Shown here: positions 1-5,027 of the stretch, in pieces | Numbering within the stretch: position 1 is the stretch's first letter | Layout: each line of letters begins with the position of its first letter | Source: Actinomycetota bacterium | GTDB taxonomy: Bacteria > Actinomycetota > Actinomycetes > Nanopelagicales > Nanopelagicaceae | DNA length: 7,965 bases | Direction: 5' to 3' | Assembly (NCBI GenBank): GCA_009698295.1 | Contig: WLQO01000050.1 | Span: 1-7,965 of the forward strand | Notes under the pieces: generated by a model | The model's database searches: none | What the model was told of the DNA's origin: nothing | Seen by the model: only the letters and a program-made list of their open reading frames with translations | Made by a program: the position numbers and the translations under genes

Positions 1-30
1 AGACGATTTCGGCCGTTAAATAGCCTCGGC

Positions 31-36
31 TATACT
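31..36 (+). promoter_or_regulatory. Possible -10 box for the tRNA-Val gene
   Basis: TATACT is a near-consensus -10 hexamer, which would put the transcription start near base 42, about 30 bases before the mature tRNA. No convincing -35 lies 16-18 bases upstream (bases 7-14 read TTTCGGCC). The hexamer overlaps the 3' arm of a short inverted repeat at 20-33 (ATAGC-CTCG-GCTAT). That repeat could instead be the end of an upstream transcription unit. The call is tentative. Confidence 0.33.
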
Positions 37-73
37 TTCTCAACAACTTAATAAATACCGAAGATTTAGACCC

Positions 74-145
74 GGACGATTGGCTCAGCGGTAGAGCACC
101 ACATTGACATTGTGGGGGTCACTGGTTCGATCCCAGTATCGTCCA
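74..145 (+). tRNA. tRNA-Val, anticodon GAC
   Basis: A full cloverleaf can be drawn. The acceptor stem is GGACGAT (74-80) paired with ATCGTCC (138-144). The D arm is GCTC/GAGC (83-86 and 94-97) around AGCGGTA. The anticodon stem is CCACA/TGTGG (99-103 and 111-115), with the seven-base loop TTGACAT giving anticodon GAC at 106-108, which reads GUC valine codons. The variable loop is GGGTC, and the T arm is ACTGG/CCAGT with loop TTCGATC (126-132). The discriminator base is A145. CCA is not encoded (ACG follows), so it must be added after transcription. The 3' acceptor strand is also the start of a tandem repeat that continues downstream. Confidence 0.97.
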
Positions 146-218
146 CGTAACGTAGTGGAGTGGCGGATAGAAATTGTCCACGTAACGTAGTGGAGTGGCG
201 CAGAAATATCGTCCACGT
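141..218 (+). repeat. 35-bp-period tandem repeat beginning in the tRNA-Val acceptor stem
   Basis: A 25-bp block at 141-165 (GTCCACGTAACG...GAGTGGCG) is repeated exactly at 176-200. A third, truncated copy (GTCCACGT) starts at 211, so the period is exactly 35 bp twice. Just upstream of each copy the tRNA sequence is also echoed: TATCGTCCACGT at 137-148 recurs at 207-218, and ATTGTCCACGT at 173-183 differs from the matching tRNA bases by one. Within each full copy TCCAC can pair with GTGGA (142-146 with 155-159, and 177-181 with 190-194). The last copy forms part of the terminator below. Slippage duplication of the tRNA 3' end is the simplest origin; a remnant attachment site is an alternative. 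Confidence 0.9.
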
Positions 219-223
219 TTTTT
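195..223 (+). terminator. Probable intrinsic terminator of the tRNA-Val transcript
   Basis: GTGGCG (195-200) can pair with CG-T-CCAC (210-216), leaving T212 bulged, around a nine-base loop. G217 and a run of six T (218-223) follow, as expected for a Rho-independent terminator. GTGGA at 190-194 could alternatively pair with TCCAC at 212-216. The downstream arm is the third copy of the tRNA acceptor sequence, so the terminator appears to be built from the tandem repeat. It lies just before the acyltransferase promoter. Confidence 0.5.
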
Positions 224-236
224 CATCTTCTTCAAG

Positions 237-242
237 TAGATT
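237..242 (+). promoter_or_regulatory. Candidate -10 box for a leaderless acyltransferase mRNA
   Basis: TAGATT fits the TAnnnT form and ends 8 bases before the GTG at 251, so transcription would start at or next to the start codon. No Shine-Dalgarno sequence precedes the GTG and no good -35 is visible. The same geometry recurs before other first genes in the window. Confidence 0.4.
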
Positions 243-250
243 CAACCTCT

Positions 251-1273
251 GTGAGCACAGCACCCTCAAAGCGACTTGATTACATAGATCTTCTCCGCGT
301 AATCGCACTCGGCGCTGTTATCGCCTTTCATTACCTTTACAGTGCAGTCGCAAGAGGCAGAACCCCAAATGTCACAGAATCCCCCATCATGGGCTGGGCG
401 CAGTACGGATATTTAGGTGTTGAGCTCTTCTTTATGATTACTGGTTTCGTAATGCTCTCTTCCACTAAAGGTATTACAGCAGGAACATTTCTCAAGAAGC
501 GTTTTTTACGTCTATATCCAATGTACTGGATGGCTTTAATTCTTATATTTTCAGTTTCTCAATTTGGAATATGGCAGAGACCGGGTTTAGTTGCAGAGGA
601 TTTCTATTACAGCCTGACCATGGCACCTAAAGAATTTAGCCACGAATGGTTGGATCCTGCGCATTGGTTCTTAGCAAGACTTCTTCAGTTTTACCTATTC
701 ATTCTAATTGTTTTGGCATTACGGCTTGGAAAGTACCTTCCATCCATATTTCCATGGTGGGCGCTAATTGGGCTTGCATGGAACACATTTGGATTCGAGC
801 AATTCGGTATCTGGTATCTCAATGGCTTTTTTGCACTGATTGCTGGCGGTGCGATTATTTCTTCAATTCGTGAATCTGGATTAAATAAAATACGTACCGC
901 TGGATTAATTTCATCTTATGTATGGGCGCTCTCATCGCGCATTGACCTGGTTCCGTGGCTGGATAAGAACCGAGGTCCCGGTCATTCAGCGCTAGCTATT
1001 GGATCAGTGATTACAGCTATGTACTTGCTCATGCTGCTTACCCTTTCTCGAGGTGTAGCCAAGCTGCATCTGCGCGGTATTGGTACAGCCGGAGCTGTTA
1101 CTTATCCTCTGTATCTCATTCACGATCGTCTGGGAGGCCTAGCGATTAGACGATTTGCTACGCCAAGCAATCAATATTTCATCTACCTCATAGTCATTAT
1201 TATTCTGATTTCGCTTGCATATGGAATCCTGAAAGTGGAGTCCCGAATAATGAAGAGGTTTCAGAAAAGGTAA
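251..1273 (+). CDS. Acyltransferase family 3 integral membrane protein
   Basis: This 340-aa multi-pass membrane protein is predicted to transfer acyl groups to cell-surface carbohydrate or another envelope acceptor, as in the OatA/NodX-like acyltransferase 3 superfamily (PF01757). The N-terminal signature is clear: R16 and H27 (R-x10-H) lie in the first membrane segment, after YIDLLR. GYLGVELFFMITGF follows at about 53-66, an Arg-rich loop before RLYPMYW at about 87-93, and PLYLIHD near residue 290. About ten hydrophobic segments are visible. The Glu usual in the W-x-L-x-x-E-x-x-F-Y motif is replaced by Leu144 in W139...F147-Y148, which may affect activity or only reflect subfamily divergence. 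There is no C-terminal SGNH domain. Translation starts at GTG, probably from a leaderless transcript, because no Shine-Dalgarno is present. The gene follows the tRNA terminator and appears to be a single-gene unit. The true acceptor cannot be told from the sequence. Confidence 0.88.
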   Translation: MSTAPSKRLDYIDLLRVIALGAVIAFHYLYSAVARGRTPNVTESPIMGWAQYGYLGVELFFMITGFVMLSSTKGITAGTFLKKRFLRLYPMYWMALILIFSVSQFGIWQRPGLVAEDFYYSLTMAPKEFSHEWLDPAHWFLARLLQFYLFILIVLALRLGKYLPSIFPWWALIGLAWNTFGFEQFGIWYLNGFFALIAGGAIISSIRESGLNKIRTAGLISSYVWALSSRIDLVPWLDKNRGPGHSALAIGSVITAMYLLMLLTLSRGVAKLHLRGIGTAGAVTYPLYLIHDRLGGLAIRRFATPSNQYFIYLIVIIILISLAYGILKVESRIMKRFQKR

Positions 1274-1312
1274 GAGCTAACTCCGACACATAGAAATTTG
1301 CCTTCAGTAAAG

Positions 1313-1340
1313 TTGGTAATTACCGAATATGTCTTAGTAT
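1313..1340 (+). promoter_or_regulatory. Promoter with overlapping palindrome upstream of the small-protein operon
   Basis: TTGGTA (1313-1318) and TAGTAT (1335-1340) are separated by 16 bases and resemble -35 and -10 elements. The -10 ends exactly 6 bases before the ATG at 1347, which places the transcription start on the A of the start codon and suggests a leaderless mRNA. A perfect 10-bp palindrome, GGTAATTACC (1315-1324), overlaps the -35 and could be a repressor-binding half-site pair. No candidate regulator is encoded next to it. Confidence 0.5.
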
Positions 1341-1346
1341 TTTGGG

Positions 1347-1523
1347 ATGAGCGCCAACAACCAGATGCCTTGCGATTTCTGTGGTCAGCCATATGACCCG
1401 GTTTCATCGCGTTGGCTCTGCCCAAATTGTCATATGAAGACCAATTGTTGTGATGGCGCTCCCTGCCCAGTTCCTGACACGATTTCAATATCAGCGAAAG
1501 TAGACTCTTCGAATGGAAAATAG
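1347..1523 (+). CDS. Small cysteine-rich zinc-ribbon-like protein (58 aa)
   Basis: I do not recognise a named family with certainty. The protein has two CxxC knuckles: C9-DF-C12 directly after the N-terminal MSANNQMP, and C25-PN-C28 twelve residues later. Together these look like one zinc-ribbon site. A second cluster, H29, C34-C35 and C40 (motif KTNCCDGAPCP), could bind a second metal or form disulfides. The last 18 residues are Ser/Lys-rich and probably disordered. The spacing of cysteines and absence of in-frame stops over 58 codons argue that this is a real gene despite its size. The TAnnnT box six bases before the ATG supports this start and implies leaderless translation. Its 3' end overlaps the next gene by 11 bp, so the two are probably translationally coupled. 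The role is unknown; binding of nucleic acid or protein is possible but inferred. Confidence 0.75.
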   Translation: MSANNQMPCDFCGQPYDPVSSRWLCPNCHMKTNCCDGAPCPVPDTISISAKVDSSNGK

Positions 1524-1683
1524 CCCTCGTAAAGGTTTTCTCGGCGAATGGGACAAACTCTCACCAAAGATGAAAATTGCCGCTGTAATCCTTTTGATAC
1601 TTCCGATATTTATGTACCCGCCCTCAGTATTTATCTATCTGGGCTATGCCGTCTATCTAACTCTGCGCGATCGCCGCAAGTAA
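1513..1683 (+). CDS. Small membrane protein (56 aa), unknown function
   Basis: The ORF begins with ATG inside the end of the zinc-ribbon gene (11-bp overlap) and stops 4 bp before the DUF4287-DUF1801 gene. It therefore sits in the middle of a coupled three-gene unit. The N-terminal 20 residues are polar with mixed charge (MENSPRKGFLGEWDKLSPKM). A hydrophobic stretch follows at about 22-51, interrupted by Y35-P36-P37, and the protein ends in the basic tail RDRRK. This suggests a helical hairpin or one long membrane helix, with the basic tail and probably both ends in the cytoplasm. An in-frame TAG at 1501-1503 means ATG 1513 is the first usable start. No Shine-Dalgarno is visible, consistent with reinitiation after the upstream gene. 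I recognise no family. The tight overlaps and textbook membrane profile are the support that it is expressed. Confidence 0.65.
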   Translation: MENSPRKGFLGEWDKLSPKMKIAAVILLILPIFMYPPSVFIYLGYAVYLTLRDRRK

Positions 1684-1687
1684 ATAG

Positions 1688-2236
1688 ATGGCAGGTAAAG
1701 ATCCGAGCCGAGAGGCGTACTTCCCGGCCATAGAGAAAAAGTATGGCGAGAAGATGAAGTATTGGTTTGCGGTTATGGCGAAATTAGAAGGCAGAAAGTA
1801 TCCAGAGCAAATAGCGCACTTGCGCGAGAATTTTGGCTTCTCTCAAGCTCACGCAAATGCCCTTGTTATGTACTCTCGAGGGTCCACATCTGCAAAACGA
1901 TTTAGTACTCCGGCAGATTATTACAAGTCGATTTCGACTGAGCAAGCAAAGACTGTCCGCGCAATCATGCGGGCTATCCAAAGCAAGTATCCAAAGTTGG
2001 AGTTGGTAATAGCCTGGAATCAACCGATGCTGCGCGATGGCACAAAGTATGTCTTCGGGATTTCTGCAACTAAAGGTTACTTGTTGATAGCCCCATGGAG
2101 CACCAAAGTTTTGGAAGATTTTCTTCCCAAGTTAGATGGCTACAAAGTAAATAAGAAAACTATCCAGATTCCGAGCGACTGGAAGGTCGATACCAAACTT
2201 CTCTTGCAGATGGTTAAAGCAAGATTGGCCGAATAA
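1688..2236 (+). CDS. DUF4287-DUF1801 domain protein
   Basis: The 182-aa soluble protein has two recognisable parts. Residues about 8-65 match the DUF4287 style: PAIEKKYGEKMKYWFAVMAK, then an HLRENFGFSQAHANALV-like helix. Residues about 75-180 match DUF1801 (YdhG/frataxin-like fold), with features such as DYYKSIS, the ELVIAWNQPMLRDG segment and a C-terminal LLLQMVKARL helix. DUF1801 proteins are often annotated as putative iron chaperones, but no function is proven for most of them. No metal-binding signature is obvious here. The start ATG lies 4 bp after the membrane-protein stop with no Shine-Dalgarno, so coupling within the operon is likely. The gene ends 5 bp from the convergent amidase gene. 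The fusion of the two domains is common in the family and is not itself unusual. Confidence 0.85.
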   Translation: MAGKDPSREAYFPAIEKKYGEKMKYWFAVMAKLEGRKYPEQIAHLRENFGFSQAHANALVMYSRGSTSAKRFSTPADYYKSISTEQAKTVRAIMRAIQSKYPKLELVIAWNQPMLRDGTKYVFGISATKGYLLIAPWSTKVLEDFLPKLDGYKVNKKTIQIPSDWKVDTKLLLQMVKARLAE

Positions 2237-2253
2237 AAGTTTCAATCTTTTAT
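2233..2253. terminator. AT-rich hairpin between convergent genes, possible bidirectional terminator
   Basis: ATAAAAG (2233-2239) and CTTTTAT (2247-2253) are perfect inverted repeats around a seven-base loop. They span the TAA of the plus-strand gene and the last codons of the amidase gene. The only intergenic sequence is 2237-2241, so any shared terminator must lie within the coding ends. The stem has one G-C pair and no long T tract follows, so the call is weak. Confidence 0.3.
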
Positions 2254-3582
2254 AAAGGTAGGAGTTAATACGCCTAAATCCAAGATTTTCTCTATCTGGG
2301 CCATAGCGCTAATTAATTTATCTTCTTCATTTGCGCGCGATACGAGACCTACGCCAACCGGAAGACCATTTACCAATCCCATGGGAAGACATCCAATTGG
2401 AGTTCCAGCAATTGCCGGTGCCATTGATATCCACGATGCTGAAGAGTAATCATCTCCCCCGCCCAAGTTACTCTTCCAGGCAGGTGAATATGTCTCTCCA
2501 ATTAAAATATCAAAATCAGCAAAGCCAGGATTTAGAACACGATTAACAGCCCAATTCAAATTCTCTTTTCGCAACTTTTCATAACTAGCGTTGCGGCCTC
2601 CAAGCACGAGTGCCTCATCAAAGAATTCTTGTCCAAAATATTGCATCTCATCGCTTGCATTATCTTTATTAAATTGAACGACATCGGATAATGAACGCAC
2701 GCGAGTTCCGGCTCGCCCAGTTAGGTATGTTTCCAAATCTTCATTTAGCTCATGCATCAAAACTTGAAACTCCGCTGTTCCATCTTCATCAGTGGGCGCA
2801 GGTAGGGATAGTTCCGTAAATTCGATACGAGCGCTGCTCATTTTGGAGAGAAGATCTGCAAAGAGCTGGTTTGTTCCACCATCCTCGGTTACCCACTCTT
2901 TAACAACTGCTATGCGCAAAGGTTGTGCAGAGTCCACTGCCTTGGTGTAAATATTTCTATTGGTAAGCACATCCAATAGCGCTGCTGCTTGCGCAACCGT
3001 TTGTGCCATTGGTCCTGGCGTATCTTGGCTGGCGCTAATCGGAATCATGGCATCACGCGGAATAGATCCGACGGTCGGTTTTATCCCAACGCAACCATTT
3101 AGCGATGCTGGACAAACAATTGATCCATCTGTTTCGCTGCCGACAGCCATTGCAACTATTCCTGCACCAACAGCAGCGCCCGATCCTGAAGATGAACCTC
3201 CGGCGCTGTGCGCATGTTTCCAAGGGTTTGCAGTTAATCCACCGACTGCCGACCAACCGCTTGTTGATTTTCCTGAGCGAATGTTGGCCCATTCGGAGAG
3301 ATTGGTGCTTCCAATAATTGTTGCTCCTGCGGCACGAAGTCGCTTTGCGATGGTTGAATCACGAACGACTTCAGTATCTTTTAAAGCCAGCGACCCTGCA
3401 GTAGCAGGTAGCCCAATTGCTTCAATATTATCTTTTATCAGTATCGGAATCCCAGCTAGTGGGCCTTCCTTATCGTTGAACTTAAGATCTTTACTTAGGG
3501 CAAGAACCGAATTTAGCCGGTAACCGTTGCGATCGATGTCTGCAACTTTTGCCAGCGATTCTTCAATCTTTCCAAAGGTCAT
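2242..3582 (-). CDS. Amidase signature family enzyme
   Basis: This 446-aa enzyme should hydrolyse a C-N amide bond with the Ser-cisSer-Lys triad of the amidase signature family (PF01425). K50 lies in IPILIKDN. The Gly/Ser loop AGGSSSGSGAAVGAG at about 127-141 holds the cis-Ser, most likely S130. S154 in SETDGSIVCPAS is the likely nucleophile, 24 residues after S130 as in FAAH and GatA. The ETDGSI form of the nucleophile motif, rather than the DTGGSI of GatA, together with the lack of gatB/gatC neighbours, argues against the tRNA amidotransferase subunit. The C-terminal MAPAIAGTPIGCLPMG...LPVGVGLVSRAN segment is also typical of the family. No signal peptide is visible, so it is probably cytoplasmic. 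Its ATG directly follows the TAA of the hydrolase gene (TAAATG), so the two are co-transcribed and coupled. The substrate is unknown. Confidence 0.93.
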   Translation of the reverse strand: MTFGKIEESLAKVADIDRNGYRLNSVLALSKDLKFNDKEGPLAGIPILIKDNIEAIGLPATAGSLALKDTEVVRDSTIAKRLRAAGATIIGSTNLSEWANIRSGKSTSGWSAVGGLTANPWKHAHSAGGSSSGSGAAVGAGIVAMAVGSETDGSIVCPASLNGCVGIKPTVGSIPRDAMIPISASQDTPGPMAQTVAQAAALLDVLTNRNIYTKAVDSAQPLRIAVVKEWVTEDGGTNQLFADLLSKMSSARIEFTELSLPAPTDEDGTAEFQVLMHELNEDLETYLTGRAGTRVRSLSDVVQFNKDNASDEMQYFGQEFFDEALVLGGRNASYEKLRKENLNWAVNRVLNPGFADFDILIGETYSPAWKSNLGGGDDYSSASWISMAPAIAGTPIGCLPMGLVNGLPVGVGLVSRANEEDKLISAMAQIEKILDLGVLTPTFIKD

Positions 3583-4353
3583 TTAAGCCGAATGTGATTC
3601 TATGAAGATGCGTGAGTTTTCAAAGATGATCTCGGCATCGTAATCAAGAGTGGCAACGTGATAACTATTTGTAAGTTCTACCCGTTGTTTAACTCTTGAA
3701 CCAACGCCTTTCATGATTATTTCCGTATTTGAAACCGGCAGTGTGTGATCATCGACGCTATGGAACAACTGCATCGGAACTGTTACATCGTGCAGACGTT
3801 CTCTGGTGTATTTGAGCATCTGTAAGAGTTGATAAATACCTCTGGTTGGAAGCGCGTCATAACCCCATTCAGTCACGCCAGGACGCTTAATGTCATCGCC
3901 GACTGATTTACGGAATTTTTGAAAACGCGATAGAAAGTACGCCAATTTCGGTCCGACCAAGGCGACATGGATCATCGGGTTGACCAGAATAATTCCTGAT
4001 AATTTATTTGAATATCGAGTCGCTACATTTAAAGTAGTTCCACCACCCATGGAAAGACCAGTGATAAAAACTTTGCTGCAACTTTTAAAGAGTTCTTCCA
4101 GTTCTGCTTCAACCTTTGCTGGCCACTCTTCCCATTTCACCGCATTTAAATCTTCTGGCTTAGTACCGTGGCCGGGGAGCAATGGAACGCGGACGGTGTA
4201 ACCCTTTTGATTTAAATACTCGGCCCACGGACGCATTGATGCGGGCGAACCAGTGAAGCCATGTACCAAGAGAACGCCAATCTCCTTATTAGCTCCGGAA
4301 CCAATTGCTGACCAATTTTCAACTAAACCTTTAGGTGCACCTATAACAGTCAT
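3583..4353 (-). CDS. Alpha/beta-hydrolase, carboxylesterase or monoacylglycerol-lipase type
   Basis: The 256-aa protein is a compact serine esterase. VLLVHGFTGSPASM (about 28-40) provides the oxyanion-hole region. LPGHGTKPEDL follows. The nucleophile elbow GLSMGG places Ser101 as the nucleophile. HSVDDHTLP supplies the acid, probably D202, and NSYHVATLDYD supplies H232. Length and motif order match Est30-like carboxylesterases and bacterial monoacylglycerol lipases, which cleave medium-chain acyl esters. No signal peptide or lipobox is seen, so it is likely cytoplasmic. It is the first gene of a minus-strand pair with the amidase, and the two stop/start codons abut. A TACGCT box ends six bases before its ATG, with no Shine-Dalgarno, which suggests leaderless expression. 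The pair could degrade linked ester and amide substrates, but this is inferred only from adjacency. Confidence 0.92.
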   Translation of the reverse strand: MTVIGAPKGLVENWSAIGSGANKEIGVLLVHGFTGSPASMRPWAEYLNQKGYTVRVPLLPGHGTKPEDLNAVKWEEWPAKVEAELEELFKSCSKVFITGLSMGGGTTLNVATRYSNKLSGIILVNPMIHVALVGPKLAYFLSRFQKFRKSVGDDIKRPGVTEWGYDALPTRGIYQLLQMLKYTRERLHDVTVPMQLFHSVDDHTLPVSNTEIIMKGVGSRVKQRVELTNSYHVATLDYDAEIIFENSRIFIESHSA

Positions 4354-4359
4354 ATCTTT

Positions 4360-4365
4360 AGCGTA
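4360..4365 (-). promoter_or_regulatory. Candidate -10 box for the hydrolase-amidase operon (leaderless)
   Basis: On the minus strand, TACGCT is followed by exactly six bases (AAAGAT) and then the ATG of the hydrolase. This matches the TAnnnT-N6-start layout of leaderless actinobacterial transcripts. A CTGACA element upstream is only 12 bases away, too close to be a standard -35. Confidence 0.4.
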
Positions 4366-4393
4366 CTAAGGAGTCGCTGTCAGAGCCATGCAT

Positions 4394-4399
4394 TAGCCT
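4394..4399 (+). promoter_or_regulatory. Candidate -10 box for the exonuclease gene (leaderless)
   Basis: TAGCCT ends seven bases before the ATG at 4407, with no Shine-Dalgarno between them. With the minus-strand box at 4360-4365 this makes a 53-bp divergent promoter region in which both transcripts would begin at their start codons. No clear -35 is visible. Confidence 0.38.
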
Positions 4400-4406
4400 T
4401 ACATTT

Positions 4407-5027
4407 ATGTCAGATGGATCGCGTTTATTAGTCGATGTGCCATTTGTTGTCTTTGATTTAGAGACTTCTGGTTCTGCGCCATCGACTGGCGCAGCGGTAA
4501 CTGAGATCGGCGCCGTCAAAGTTCTAGGCGGTGCCGTAATTGGCGAGTTTCAAACCTTTGTTAACCCCGGTCACTACCTCTCCGATTTCATCACCTCACT
4601 TACTGGAATCACTGATTCCATGTTGGTCGATGCCCCAACAATCGTTGAAGTTCTGCCTACATTTTTAGATTTCCTGGGATCTGAATTTGAGACAGTTTTA
4701 GTTGCACACAACTCCCCCTTTGATATGAGTTTTATGAAATCTGCTGCCGCCACGCATCTTTATCAATGGCCAGATTACAAAGTCATCGATACTGCGCGAG
4801 TTGCTCGATATGTTCTCGATCGTGATGAAGTACCTAATTGCAAACTATCTACTCTCGCCCCATTCTTTGGATCAGCCACATCACCAACTCACCGCGCTTT
4901 AGATGATGCCCGCGCGACAGTGGATGTTTTACATGGAATATTTGAAAGGCTGGGCTCCCACAATGTGACCACCCTGGAAGAGTTAATGCAATTTAAAAGA
5001 AAGCGCCCCCGCCGACCGCTTGATTAA
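4407..5027 (+). CDS. DEDDh 3'-5' exonuclease (DnaQ/epsilon-like), stand-alone
   Basis: The protein (206 aa) should remove nucleotides from 3' DNA or RNA ends with two metal ions. All DEDDh residues are present: D17 and E19 in VVFDLETSG, D106 in AHNSPFD, and H162 with D167 in THRALDDARATVDVL. The middle section (VLDRDEVPNCKLSTLAPFF, then the Exo III motif and LHGIFERLG) resembles, from memory, the exonuclease half of the large actinobacterial 'DEDD exonuclease domain' proteins. Those usually continue into a UvrC-like GIY-YIG nuclease domain. Here the gene stops just after TTLEEL with a basic tail (KRKRPRRPLD), and the downstream DNA is trpD on the other strand, so that domain is absent. A proofreading role with DNA polymerase III or a role in repair are both possible. 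The start is supported by the leaderless -10. The 3' end overlaps trpD by 4 bp. Confidence 0.92.
   Translation: MSDGSRLLVDVPFVVFDLETSGSAPSTGAAVTEIGAVKVLGGAVIGEFQTFVNPGHYLSDFITSLTGITDSMLVDAPTIVEVLPTFLDFLGSEFETVLVAHNSPFDMSFMKSAAATHLYQWPDYKVIDTARVARYVLDRDEVPNCKLSTLAPFFGSATSPTHRALDDARATVDVLHGIFERLGSHNVTTLEELMQFKRKRPRRPLD

Noticed and set aside
1..19. Possible last codons of an upstream gene (reading D-D-F-G-R then TAA at 17-19)
   Set aside because: Only five codons are visible, and stop codons occur this often by chance, so no gene can be supported.
141..218. CRISPR array
   Set aside because: Only two full copies and a fragment are present, the 10-base intervals are too short and similar to be spacers, and the repeat is derived from the tRNA end. 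No cas genes are present.
74..250. Active integration site of a mobile element at the tRNA
   Set aside because: No integrase, transposase or second distant copy of the tRNA end is in the window. The copies are only 35 bp apart.
66..308. Minus-strand open frame of 80 codons over the tRNA and repeat
   Set aside because: It runs through the tRNA-Val gene and the start of the acyltransferase, and its translation resembles no protein.
1261..1488. Minus-strand open frame of 75 codons opposite the zinc-ribbon gene
   Set aside because: It has no recognisable domain, lies opposite the cysteine-rich ORF, and would need a promoter inside that gene.
1548..1733. Plus-strand open frame of 61 codons overlapping the small membrane protein
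   Set aside because: It is a different frame of the same DNA. The frame beginning at 1513 gives a coherent membrane protein that ends just before the next gene.
2960..3523. Long open frame on the plus strand (187 codons) inside the amidase region
   Set aside because: It is antisense to a clear amidase with intact catalytic motifs. Its Pro/Ala/Ser-rich translation has no recognisable domain, and no promoter or Shine-Dalgarno precedes it.
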